The notes beneath the pieces were generated by a model. That model was not told where the DNA came from. It saw only the letters and a program-made list of their open reading frames with translations, and searched no databases. A stretch of DNA of 64,000 bases from Vitrella brassicaformis (taxonomy: Eukaryota > Sar > Vitrellaceae), in contig CDMY01000302.1 of assembly GCA_001179505.1 (NCBI GenBank), positions 62,001-126,000 of the forward strand, read 5' to 3'. Position 1 is the stretch's first letter; each line of letters opens with the position of its first letter. Below, piece by piece: positions 35,560 to 47,000 of the stretch. The position numbers and the translations under genes were made by a program.

Positions 35560-36200
35560 CCTTGTTGTGCCCACCCACCCAAGCCGAGCCGCTCTTGCCG
35601 GCCTTGAGCACGCCCACAGGCACTGTGACGATGGCCTTGGTGGTGACCTTGACATGGCCGCTGCCATCCTCATGTAGCTGTGAATACCACGCCGGCAATC
35701 GGCACGACCAACATCCCGTCTGCAGACACAGCACACAATAGGCATACACGTGGCTGCATGTCTCCCTCCTGTCTGACCATACGTCTATCGGCTGTCCGAT
35801 GAGAAGGTACAGGCAAGCGTTGTATGAAAGGAGTCTTGGAAATATAAAACGTAGGCACCGATTCATCTGATCAAGAAAATTGTGTGTGACAATATATGCT
35901 GTGTCTGTCTGTCTCCCTGCATCTCTGTCCCGTCCGGTACCAATGGCATCTGAGGCTGTAGCTGTGGTCGATAAGCGAGCGGTACGCCATCTATCTCTTG
36001 CCCATCCTAGCGTAAGCAAAAGAAAAAAAATGAGCGAGTCAGCAGGCGTAAAGGGAGAGAGGGAGGCTTGCTGCAAGTGTCTGTGTACTACCTTGTTTCT
36101 TCCTCGTGTCGATGATAACACCGCTCTCTGCCTCCACGACATTGACGTCCTTACGGGCTGCTTCAATGACAACAACGACATCGCCAGCCGACACCACTAA
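35560..36200 (-). pseudogene. Flavin amine-oxidase-like remnant
   Basis: Two minus-strand stretches resemble the FAD-dependent polyamine/monoamine oxidase family. One reads VSAGDVVVVIEAARKD (compare the strand ending in an acidic residue of a Rossmann unit) at about 36,190-36,090, ending at a GTAGTA donor. The other, at about 35,690-35,570, reads LHEDGSGHVKVTTKAIVTVP followed by VGVLKAGKSG, similar to the TVPLGVLK motif of amine oxidases. The two are not clearly joined and no complete dinucleotide-binding GxGxxG is seen. Part of it (35,660-35,830) is repeated at 41,065-41,260. It is called a remnant; the assignment rests mainly on one short motif. Confidence 0.35.
35835..35902. repeat. Dispersed short element (GGAAATATAAAA core), copy 1
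   Basis: Core TTGGAAATATAAAACGTAGG followed by CACCGATT and a diverging tail ending in TGCTGTGTCTGTCTG. It recurs at 37840 and 41264, and weakly at 32695. In the minus direction the copies can read PTFYISK. Confidence 0.75.
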
Positions 36201-36267
36201 CAAGCCGACTCCCATGAGAACGACGCCCCCACCATGGCCACCAGCGACAGACCCAACCCGATCCCCT

Positions 36268-36635
36268 CTACCTGGCGTCCCTCTTGCTGAGGTCATGGCA
36301 CAGCTGGGGCGCCCTCAGCTTCTCTACTCGCTCTTGAGCTTGCGCAGCTCGCCGATCCCCATCCTTGGGGTAGCGGGCCGGGGCCAGGGGGGCGCGCAGC
36401 TTGCCGTACTGGCTGACGTTCAGTCTGCCTGTCGGGATCCCAACTCCTGCAGACAGACAGACAGACAGACAGAAAGGAGAGGCCGCCGTATATCCATCCA
36501 TCTCGCATGTGTACCTGCGCCTCTCTTCTGTGATGTCTTTTGCCCGCTCGATCGCCACGCCGATTGCGAGGTACACGCACAGATACAAATAGTACGCCCA
36601 GTAAGGGTAGAAGAACAGGTCAGCCCCAACCTGCC

Positions 36636-36667
<32 letters not shown>

Positions 36668-39600
36668 CGAGAGGCAATCGATGGCTGTCCGAAATCATGT
36701 ACGACGTGTGTATGACATGGCTCTCACCGCCAAGCGTCCCACACACGCAGTTCATGGCCGTTGACGCAGGAATCACCTCGGTGGCCCGCCCCGTGTGTCT
36801 CATCCCGTCGTGGGTGAAATACAGCTGCACCACACACACACACACACACGGAGACACGCACACACGAATGAACGCACACAAAGACGGGGTACGAGCGCGT
36901 CATTTATTGAGAGGCTACGTACCTGCAGCAGGCCGGAGGATATACAAATGAACTGCGCCCAAATCAGCGGCCCGTACTGGATGTCGCCTTGCATGAGAAG
37001 CTGCACAGAGGAGAGAAAAGCATATCTCTTCAGGTGCAGATGCAGGCCAGTGCCATGAGTGCATTATCTCACCTCCAACGCCTGTTTGGCTTGCAGGCCC
37101 ACCTGACATCCCCAAATACCGACCGACAGGCCGTACATCACTCCTGTACCACACGAACAAACGTACAGGAGACAGACGTCTCCTGTGTGTGGACGCACCC
37201 ACCCCAGAGCCTTGTGAAATAGAGTACGTTCTGTCCTTTGCTCTCAACCGCTCTTCTGATGAACCACACAAGCACACACACATATACACACGAGAGGCAA
37301 TCGATGGCTGTCTGTATTCATGCCCGGTGCTCTGTGGTGTGCTGCCGTGCGTACGCGTACGTGGTATTGGTGTGGTTTGTGCGCATACAATGGAGCCAGT
37401 GAAGTCAGCCATATGCCTATGATGGTGCCGATGATGACCGAGATGTCGCGCAGGGGCTGAAGCTTCTCCTCACCAGGGAATAGGCACTGACAGACCCATG
37501 CAACCGAAAACCACACACAGACACCCATCCACCCACCCACCCACTCATCCATCCATCCATCCATTTCCCTCTTTGTGTGTGTATCTGCTCACGCAGCCGA
37601 GGCATGGCACTGTGGCTAGGGCGGCGGCATTCGTCGGGTACACCAGAGATGCAGGCGCGACGGCGAAGGCGCAGAAGTGGATGAAGTTCCCGGCCACAAG
37701 AAAACACCGCCCCAGGCACTGGACGCACTCATTGTCGCACCGAGTCAAATGGATGCCGAAATTGGCCACTACGCCGCCCAGGAAGCTGAGGAGGCCTCCA
37801 ACGGTGTAAGCCACTGCCGGCGTTGGTCGATAAAGAGGCTTGGAAATATAAAATGTAGGCACCGATTCCCCTGGTCAAGACAATGGCGTGTGACACTATA
37901 TATGCTGTGTCTGTCTGCTGTGTGTACATCATGGCCAAGTACTGCTTGCCCAGCGCGGCGATCTCAAGGTCCCTCTTGATGGGCAGCAGGGGCTTGATGA
38001 ACTGCACACACGCATACACACAGACATGGCAGTCAATGCTCGTTCGTTTTTTTTTTCCTCTCTGTCCTGCCTCTTGTGAGTGTGCCCACCCGCCCACCTC
38101 GTCGCTGGCATCTGACCGGACCGGCCCGTCGAGCGTCGCAAGCGTCTCGTCCACGATGAAGTTGACGCCGTCGTGTGGCATGGTGGGGCTCTCCGACAAC
38201 TCGGCCAACACCTGGATACCCACACACACACAGACAAAGAGACAGAGTCAGTGGATGGATGGATGGTGTCGAGTATATGTCCACACCGACCTTGACGACG
38301 TCATAGTTGTGTCGCTCGACAAGGGCGAGCGCGTCACCGAAGTTGGGGACCAGCTTCGGGCAGTTGGCCCCGCCGTTGATCAGCCCCGCGCAAACCCACA
38401 CATACCTCACACACTGCCCTACGACGTCTGCAAAGGTGTGTCAATCAAGTACCGAGTGAGAGGCCCGGGTAGTTGTCGATGATGTATTGACAGGCCCTCA
38501 CGGGGAAGGTCAAGTCGGCGATGCCGTCGGCCGGCCCAAACCGAGGAGGGATTCTCAGGCAGGGGAGAGGGGGGAGGTCCGAGAGCCCCCTCCTGCTCAG
38601 GCAACGGGAGGGGGGAGGAGGGGCCCAGAGGTGGCAGCAGCTGCCACGCGGAGGCTCACGGGACAGAGGAGAGGAACGGAAACCGGGGAACAAGGCAGCC
38701 GGTCAGGGGGCCGAGAGAACGCAGCGTCACGAAGAAAGCAGCAAGGGAACGTGCATAGGACGGATAGACCAGTGTGGGGCGGCCTGTCACGCGTCGACGA
38801 GTGCAGTGCCTAAACCCCGGAGGAACGGATCTGCGTCACTGCGTCACTATCTGAAGACAGACAATTGCACACTCGGGTGAGTGGGCGGGTGGCTGGATGG
38901 GTGGCGCGTGGGCACTTACGATGAGGCGCCACACGATGACCCACGCCCACATGATCCAGCCGCCCTTGCACTTTTTGATGATGAAGATGATCAGAATTCT
39001 GCACTCACACACACACACACACACACATCCATGGCCGTCGTGTGGGTGGGTGGATCGTCGCTCACATGATAATGATGATCCAGCCATCGCAGCAGCACAG
39101 CAAGATTGGGCTCTCCTCCCCCTCCCCCCCTCGCCCTCCATGCCGGCCCTCAGCGCCTTGGCCGCGCACTCGAGTGCGGAATCCCCGCCGGCGAAACACA
39201 CGCGGAGCTCATTCTGGGTGGCCTGCAGCCACTGCACCCACACAACACAACACAACACAATCAGCACGAGAGCAGGACATGGATGGAAGAACGTGTGTGT
39301 GTGGATGGTTTGCGTGTTTGTGTGCGCACGTCGACGAGCTCGTGGAAGTGTGTGAACTTCTGGGGCCGCCTCTTCCAGAGAAACTCCCTCTCCCCCTCCA
39401 GCAGCAGCTTCAAAATGTCTGGCTTGGCCGTCCTATCCATCACACCCACCTGCGCACCACCCACAACACACACACATATAGGATGGATGTGGATGGATGG
39501 ATGGATGTGTGTGTGTGTCTGCTGACCCCTGTGTGGCGGCCAGGTCTGTCGAAGAAGTTGTGCATCAGCTCGAAGTAGAAGTCAGGGAAGGACTCCTTGC

Positions 39601-40045
39601 CACTGAGCTTGAAGCGGTTCTTGAAGTGGCGGACCAGGCCGTCGTACTTAAAACAATGAGAATCGAGCTGACACACCACACACACATAACACACACATAT
39701 AGCACATACCAGCCCTGCCCAACCTCTCCCACCCGCCGGCCCGCTTGCCTGAATGATGGTTGTCTCGTGCAGGTTGGGATATCTCTGCAGAACCCTTATC
39801 CTCTCCTCCTTGGCGCCAATGCGCTTGAGGAACCCGTGGTCCACACACGACCCCTTCTCCCTGACGAATGCGGCCCTCCTCCTCTCCTCCTCGCACTCCT
39901 CCTCCATATCTGCCATCGAGGCGAGTAGCCGCTGCACCTCCGCCTCAGCCTCCTCCCTCCGCTGCCGCTCCTCTGCCAGCTCCTTATCTCTCTCAGCAAG
40001 CAGGGCATTCTCGTCTTCTTCCTCGTTGGGCCGCCTGCCGGCCAT
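36268..40045 (-). CDS. Unrecognised multi-exon membrane protein P2
   Basis: The start at 40045 (MAGRRPNEEEDENALLAE) opens a charged coiled coil, then RVLQRYPNLHETTIIQ at a GC donor (CAG|GCAAGC). Later exons read LDSHCFKYDGLVRHFKN, FPDFYFELMHNFF, LLLEGEREFLWKRRPQKFTH, LRVCFAGGDSALECAAKALR, a hydrophobic exon IMWAWVIVWRLIVS, GLINGGANCPKLVPNFGDAL, TMPHDGVNFIVDETLATLDG, then membrane-rich exons (AVAYTVGGLLSFLGGVVANF; DISVIIGTIIGIWLTSLAPL; YGPLIWAQFICISSGLL; FFYPYWAYYLYLCVYLAIGV) and the closing block LRAPLAPARYPKD with APQLCHDLSKRDAR-stop. At least six membrane spans are predicted by eye. No known family is recognised. Exon joins were followed by homology to P1 and GT-AG ends, so internal boundaries are approximate. 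Confidence 0.6.
37840..37915. repeat. Dispersed short element, copy 2
   Basis: TTGGAAATATAAAATGTAGG plus CACCGATT and the tail TATATGCTGTGTCTGTCTG, inside a P2 intron. Confidence 0.75.
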
Positions 40046-41263
40046 CGCCTGGTGGGATAAAGCGACGGAATGCACCACCAGAGTCCTACACGCACAGAGA
40101 GTGGATGGGGGGATGGATGGCATGTTCCTTATCTCGCTTCCTGGCACGACTGTATGTCATGCTGATGCCGTCTATGTTTTGTGTGGGGCCGTGAGTACAG
40201 TCTGTGCACAAATGCATACTTGTTCCTTTCATTCCTGCCGGGCCATCACGCTCTCCAATCTCCTTGTGCCGGTCTTGGTCGTTGAATTCTATTTGACAGA
40301 CTCTGAGCCGACCAATGCACACATGAAGCACGACTAATCTGACATCTTGAAGGACATGTGCTCGTGTCTCCCTCCTTCCTTCCCTCCCTCCCTCCCGCTT
40401 CGCTACCTTTCGCCATGGTTTCATGCGGCGCACCTTGCGCCATTTTCTCTGAAGGCAGACAAAGCAATGCAGCGTCCCAAGATGTCCTCGCTTGTCGCTA
40501 ACCCGTGTGTGCCACTATGACCAGCAAGTGACCGGACGACGTGTTCTTGTGTGTTGATCAGCCGCACACCTGGATCAAAAACCGCCCGAGCTGCTCCACT
40601 TTGCGGCACTTGGTCACCGCCGCTCCACCTTCATGCTTGACGAGCCGCCGCAGAATCGCTGAGACACACCCATGTGCAAGACAGTGAATGCTCGTCCGTA
40701 CACTGCGGCGTACGTCGAGTCCTTTCGGGACGTCCCACATCATCAGATCATATGCACTGCTGGCGGTGATTCCCCACCTGGGGGAAGGCGCCGGCACAAA
40801 TGAAGAAGATGTTCTCGGTCGATGAAGTGCCTGAATGGACAGACGAATAAGATGCTAAATCAACGCGTCCTCCGCCTCACCGAGGCTCGTCTTTATTTTG
40901 GTGCCATCCAACGGATGTTGGATTACCTGCCCAGCCCACGCAACAGAGTACGGAATGGATAGTCGCGAACATCTTCCTGAGACCGAGATGAACTACAGGC
41001 AATCGGTGCGAGCAAAGTGGACGGACATACCCACGGCGGTGGTGACCTCGACGTGGCTGCTGCAGTCCTCATGTGACTGAGAAGGCCACGCCGGCAATCG
41101 GCGGGACCAATATCCCGTCTGCGGACACAGCACACCACAATAGGCACACTCGTGGCTGCATGTATGTCTTCTTCCTCTCGCGCATGTGTGCGTGAGTGCT
41201 GTCTGTCTGGCTGTGTGTCCATCGGCTGTCCGATGAGAAGGTACGGTCGTTGATCGGAAAAGC
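40046..41263. other. Gene-poor stretch with duplicated segment
   Basis: No complete gene is supported. A minus-strand stretch at about 40,660-40,565 (RRLVKHEGGAAVTKCRKVEQ, ending at a GTGTGC donor after a CTCAG acceptor) looks like one orphan exon. The stretch 41,065-41,260 repeats 35,660-35,830 at moderate identity. Confidence 0.45.
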
Positions 41264-41340
41264 CTTTGAAATATAAAACGTAGGCACCGATTGTCCTGAT
41301 GAAGAAAATGGTAAGTCACAAAATACATATATATATACTG
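41264..41340. repeat. Dispersed short element, copy 3
   Basis: TTTGAAATATAAAACGTAGG plus CACCGATT, then an AT-rich TATATATA tail before CTGTGTCT. The adjacent 200 bp is also shared with the region beside copy 1. Confidence 0.75.
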
Positions 41341-41539
41341 TGTCTCTCCTTTGTACCTTCCTCTGCGCGCCCATTGACGCCGAATTTCTTCCTTGCACTT
41401 GATCTCGAGCGAGGGTCTTCCACCATTTTGCGGCATACATCCACCCACATGCACACACACATGACATCAAGCAGGTGTGTGTGTCCGTACGTTCACTTGT
41501 ACTTGGCAATCCCAGCCCGCCCACTCGCTCACCTGTCTG

Positions 41540-42380
41540 AGTGGTGCCGTCCTGCATTGCCGCCAGACCAGCCGCCCCGATCTGCCCGGCGGAGCATCTC
41601 CGAGACGAGACGATGGGAAGGGTGACGTCGAAAGTCGGGGCATTGGACCCACTTGTCCACCTTCTCGGGGAGGCCTGAAGGGAAGAGGGCACACATGCGG
41701 TCAATCCCAGCTAAGTCGCCTCTCCCTCTCTCTCTGTATGTCTGTGTGCCTGTCTGTGCGCCTGTCTGTGTGTCTACGAGTCAATCTTTCTTTGTGTCGG
41801 TTGTCCCGATCTCGCCCACCTGTTGCAGCCCTACGCCAAATGGCGTTCGGACGGCGATCATTCTGGGGTGGTTCAGGTGAAGCCCACCAAACAGGTAACC
41901 CAGCAGCGACTCCATGGCCATGTCCATGTGCTGCCAACACCACCGCCAACTGGAATCCATGACAAACAGTCGCCACTGAAACAAGACATTATGCCTACCG
42001 TGTTGTGTAGCCGATGCAGACGCACTTGCTGCCGCGAGCTGCACACCAGCACCCACACGCTCCCCTACAGTCTTGCGTTCCTCGTCGTCATCCTCGGTGT
42101 CTCTGCAGGACGCTTTGCGATACCTGACAAGCGCACATACACGAATTCACACACCGCCCACACACCCACAGATACACAGGCCCTCAGAGTGAGTGGTTTT
42201 CTTCTGAAAGAAGCACTCACTTCTCGGCCATCGTACTGGTGTGTGTTCGTGCTGTCCGAGCGTGTTGAAAATGGCGGCGACTGTGGCTGTCTGTGGGGAG
42301 AAGATCCGTGCCGGCCTTGTTCAGCAGCACAATCACATGGTGGCTCGACAGCTGCCACTCCACTCGAATCCCCTTCCCGC
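41540..42380 (-). CDS. Unrecognised gene fragment, at least two spliced exons
   Basis: On the minus strand, an exon at about 41,990-41,822 (possible reading LFVMDSSWRWCWQHMDMAME then SLLGYLFGGLHLNHPRMIAV) ends CAACAG at a GTGGGC donor. A following exon starts after a CTTCCCTTCAG acceptor at about 41,682 and ends ACAG at GTGAGCG (about 41,540). Upstream, about 42,360-42,250, the frame reads HHVIVLLNKAGTDLLP. Splice signals are good but frames on this stretch are ambiguous, and no family is recognised. Confidence 0.35.
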
Positions 42381-42539
42381 TGCTGATGGGGCTCCTCGTG
42401 CGAGAACCTGCAGAGTGACAGCACGGACAAAAATGGTCGGCCGTCAGTTGCCCGTTGCATAAGAGCTCACTAGTCAGACCTGTGCCACCTTCTGACAGAA
42501 AGAAATGTCTGCTGATCGACTCACCTGGGATGTCTGCCC

Positions 42540-42772
42540 TGCTGGTACTCTTCCCAGCTCACCTGATAATCGTCAGCGGTCTCGTCACCCAGTCGGGCGG
42601 CGCCGGATGAGAGGCGGTCTCAATACTCGTGGCCCAGCGTCTCGCGGATGACCGTCTTCTTGATCTCAATCAGGGGCTGGAAGAACGGCCAACAAGACAG
42701 CAGGCCTTTCTCCTTGTCTCCCTGTCTGCCTTTGCGATTGTCTGTCCTTAAATAGCTCGTCGCTCGTGGAAA
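42540..42772 (-). pseudogene. Dispersed fragment of the P1/P2 family with nonsense codon
   Basis: About 180 bp match the P1 exon and intron at 33,018-33,190 closely, including intronic sequence (ACAAGACAGCAGGCC... and TGTCTGTCCTTAAATA). The reading FFQPLIEIKKTVIRETLGHE is followed by Y-stop-DRLSSGAAR, where P1 has YWDRL: TGG has become TGA (42620-42622). The retained intron shows that it was copied as DNA, not through mRNA. Confidence 0.75.
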
Positions 42773-43189
42773 GGATAAGAACGAATGTGCGTGTTCTCAT
42801 ACTGTGTCTTCAGTCCTACCTGTACGCGTTCAAGAAGGTGTGCAGCTCCTTGCTCAGGAGGAAATCAGCTCCTCCTACCCTGTTGTTCTGTGCTTTTTCG
42901 CCTTCTCTGGCTCCTCCCTGGCAAGGCCCTTTTGGCTTTCTCGTGGCTGCCTCGTGCTGAGGCCCACCGCCGATAGAGCAGACTTTATCCACCCGAACTG
43001 CCCGCTCGAGCCTGACGTCGAACTCCTTGCTGCGTGTAGTGAAATGCTGCGTCAGGCTTGACCTGCCGTCGTTGCTACGGCCCCACTCTCTCCTGCAACA
43101 CGACTACATCAAGACAGTCGGCAGCACACGTACCACTATCAGATGCCTGGACATTCACGGTCGTCGCTGCTGGGCTCCTCGCGCGACTA
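42773..43189. other. No supported gene
   Basis: Plus-strand frames read short coding-like stretches (for example FIHPNCPLEPDVELLAACSE near 43,000), but without splice context or homology. It lies between two broken fragments. Confidence 0.4.
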
Positions 43190-43925
43190 CCCCTCGTAGA
43201 AGCACGCCCTCTTGGAGAAGGTCTGGTCGGCCAGTTCCTTCATGGAGAGCTGCAGACAGAACAGAGACGGAAAGCAGTAAAAAGAAGTTTCGGTCTGAAA
43301 CGATTCGGTCGTTCGTACGTTCTGAGAGACGAAGGAAGATGCCATAGTAGAAGTGAAAGGGCTGGTGGGATCTACGTAGGGCATCAGGTCTATTCTATCT
43401 CGCACTTCCAGATACACCTTGTCGAGCACCTGGGCTGCGCTGCCCTTCAGCAAGGCATAGAAGCTGCTGCCCACGTCGCCCTACAGTACACACAAGGCGG
43501 TTTCGATGCTCTTTTTCCGCAAATGCGTGCGTACGCCGGGGTTCGAGCTTGATGGGACGGTTTCGTATGCCTCCCAATCGACCAGGAAAGACCTCTGACG
43601 GGGGATGTTGTATTCTCTGTCCACAAACAGACACACATACAACCGCAATACACACGCACTCGCGCAGAAAGACGCTCTTTCACTTACATGTATACTCACC
43701 TCACAGGTATGGCGGCGTCACCATCATAGAAATCAATCTCGTGGGAGCGAAAATCCCACGCTGGCGGTCCGATGTTGTCCCCACCACAGCCTCACGTCCC
43801 GTTCCCAGCGCAAGCTCTCCAGAGTGCGCGCGCTCGGATAACCGACCACCCAATGCTCAATCCAGACCTTCATCTCTCAAGTCGAAAAGTGTGCACTGCC
43901 AGGCTTCACAGGACAGAAATTAAGA
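43190..43925 (-). pseudogene. Broken copy B of unrecognised gene (family Q)
   Basis: Inverted homolog of 3107-3660. The minus strand reads WIEHWVVGYPSARTLESLRW and RDVRLWW, then an extra base shifts the frame; the expected NIGPPAWDFRSHEIDFYDGD continues in the next frame to a GAGGTGAGTAT donor. The second exon starts EYNIP after GTGGACAG and then also shifts frame (NRPIKLEPRRTHAFAEKEHR). Unlike copy A it continues into further exons: GDVGSSFYALLKGSAAQVLD and VYLEVRDRIDLMPYVDPTSP, then LSMKELADQTFSKRACFYEG. Copy B thus shows what lay downstream before copy A was cut. Function not recognised. Confidence 0.6.
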
Positions 43926-44066
43926 CGCATCATCTGAGAGAATGGAGGCGCTGCCGATTTTGAAGTCCTGCATGACAATAAAAAAAGGCACGTCTCGTCG
44001 CCGTCTCAGCTCGCGAAAAAAACTCGACGCTGGGGGCCGCAAGCCTAGCTCACAATTTTCGAGAGG

Positions 44067-47000
44067 ATGGCGGAGAGCCGAGAAGAGGCGTACAGGGCAG
44101 CGTCGGACCGTTCGGTGGCCGCCGCAGCTGCTGGCGCCACTGGCAAGGATGAGACGGCGCCGGGTCTGGACGTGCAGCTGTTCGACACGGTGCAGGCGGC
44201 TCAGGAGAGAGATGAGGACGTCCATACATACGGGAAAGCGCATCAGTGGACGAATGCAGATGCCAGTATGGTTGATTTTTCTCGTCTTTCTCTCTCGCTG
44301 TCTCCCCTTTCAGAGTGAGCTTGGGTGGGCTGTACAACCTTGTCAGCGGGCTGAACACGAAGCGCTATGTGGTGTTGCTGATTGCTTATGGCATCTTCGT
44401 GTCCATGTTTGCCATCATCATCCTGTACAATAGACAAGTAGGCGTGTTGGAGGCGCGCGGCTCCCTCTTCCATGACTGTCTCTCTCTGCGCGTGTGGACA
44501 GGTGCCCCAGATGTTTCTGGTGCAAGATTCGCTGCTGGATCATTTCTGCCAGGACAACCTGCCCGTGCCCTTCAACAAAAACTACTTTGGGATGGGCACA
44601 GTCGGTCGGTCAGCAGTCTCACACAGTGTACATACACACAAACACAAGGTTGTGCCTGGGGTGCGTGCAGAGGACATGTGGGATTGGATTCACTTCCTGC
44701 TGACGCCGTCGGTCTTTGTACTGCTCCCGGGGGAGGACCCAACTACACGGGGGGTGTTCGTGCGCCAATACAACCGTATCATGTCCCCAGTCAGATTCAG
44801 ACAAGCCAGGTAAGGACAGAGGCCCAATGCAACATGGCAGCTGCCATCTCTCCTTTTCTCTCTGTGTGTGTCAGGGTCGTTGCCAACAGCACAGGGTGCA
44901 GTGTGCCTCTGAGTGCCACAAGGCTCGCAAGGCCATGCTATGTAGGGATGGATGGATGATGCATGAACCTGTGTGTCTTTTTCCCCATATCCCACACGCA
45001 GCCTGACTTCAGCAAGCCTCGGCAAGACACGAGCAAGATCCCCCAAACGGAAGAACCAGAACTGTGGCGAGACTCATTCCGTGAGTGCAATGGGATATAG
45101 AGAGCCCTCACATACAGACAGGCCGTCCTCGATGTGCCCGTGTCTCGTGTACGTCAGCCAATGGGTTCGGCGAGGCTTTGGTGCGACTTCAAAACGGGTC
45201 TCTCAGGCATCAAGTGAGTGACGATGTCTATCGCCAAAATGCGGTGTGGTTGGAAGTGGTGCTTGTCTTGGTTCAGGGGCGAGGAGGGGTACGGCAAGCC
45301 GTATGGCGGCAAAGCGCACCTTGTCGATGTGCCGCTGACGGTATGCGTATGTGAGTGGGCACACAGAGAATGGCAGAGATGGAGGGAGAGACACACTGCA
45401 GAGGGATGTCTGTATGGATCGATGGATGCAGTGTGACCCGATCTACATCACGGGCACTGCGGACCCCCGCGAGTGGCCATTCAACATGACCAGATACAAC
45501 TTCTTCAAACTCGATGGAAGTAAGTCAGCCGGGCACAACAGACGTATTGCCTACTTATCCTGTGTCTCAGATCAGCGTGTGTGTCGTGTGCTGGCGGAGA
45601 TGCAGAAGTCGGGATGGATCGACAGGCACACCCGCGCCCTGTCAGTCGAGATGAACTTCTACAACGCCAACTTTGACATCAGCACATACATCCGATTCCA
45701 GATCGACATCGGCGCGTCGGGACGCATTCACTCCTCTGTCAAAGTAGGTCTGCCCGGGAGTCCGGAAAGGCACATGTGTCTCTCTGTGTCCGTGTCTCTG
45801 TGTGTCTGTGCAGATGTACTCTGCGCGTCTGAATCCCTACAATCAGGCGTCGAAAACCGACAAGTTTCGGTTCTCGTGTGAGATAGCCTGGCTGCTAGGT
45901 GAGTGAGCACGAGCATTTGGTGCCATGTCTCTGCTTGGTTGTCGGTGTGCAGGTCTTCTGATGTACACTCGAGCTGTCTTCAAGAATCTCATTTCACAAC
46001 GTCTGGCTTATTTCGGGTAACAGAGCAAAGAGACCCACGGCCACAAATGGCCACACGGCGTGACGTGAGACACACAGGTCGTTTTGGAATTTGATCGAGC
46101 TGGTCAACCTGAGCCTCTACATCACCTCCATTGTCTATTGGTCTCGCTTTTTGCTCATTGGCAAGGAGAAGTTCAGAGAGCCTTCTGGTGCGTAGGCAAG
46201 GACGGATGGAGTGTGGGTGCCAGAGATGTGTGTCTGTGTATGTGTGTGCAGCTGAGTATTTCGACATGCTGCACATGATGCGGATCTTCAACTTCATCGC
46301 CACCTGTGCAGCGTGGAATATGGTCGTTGCTGTCGTCACGGTCCGCACACACCACAACACAACACGTCAATCCGCTTGATGTTTTGTGCCCACGTCTCCC
46401 CCTGTATGGCAGTTGTTCAAGTACCTGCAGATCAACAAGCGGATGAGTCTTCTGTGGGACGTGCTCTCGGCCGCTGGAAGAGACATCATCCCCTTCATGG
46501 TCACCTTTCGCTGTTTTTCCCTACTTGCTCCATGTCTCTCTTCTCTCTCCCTCTGTTGTGTGTAGGTTGTGCTCACATTAGTGACGATCGGCTTCACCTT
46601 TGCGGGCCACTGGCTGTTCGGCTTCCGCGTGCAGTCGTGGCACAACTTCGGCGCGTCCTTCTCGACTCTACTCAGAAGTAAGACAATGAGTCAATAATGG
46701 AGCCAGGGTCGATGCTGATGGTGTGTGTGTCGATCTTTCAAATAGGTATGTCTGGCGACTTGGACTACCAGCCGTTCAAGGTGCGTCGTGTCGTTGCTCA
46801 GAGAGGGAGATCGAGAGAAATGGGCCGTGTGAGCTGTCCTGGCTGTGTTTGTGCGTGTCTCAGATAGCAGCCCCCAACCTGGCCATCATCTTCACCGTTG
46901 CCTACATCATCATTGTCTCACTGGTCTGTGCACGAAAGAGACACAACGACGCCTAGCAAGTACACTTCTCTCTCCACCCCCTCTCTCTTTCTTTCCATTC

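Noticed and set aside
36090-36200. Stretch VSAGDVVVVIEAARKD as the last exon of P2
   Set aside because: P2 has an in-frame TAG at 36268 after SKRDAR, and the phases do not match if spliced.
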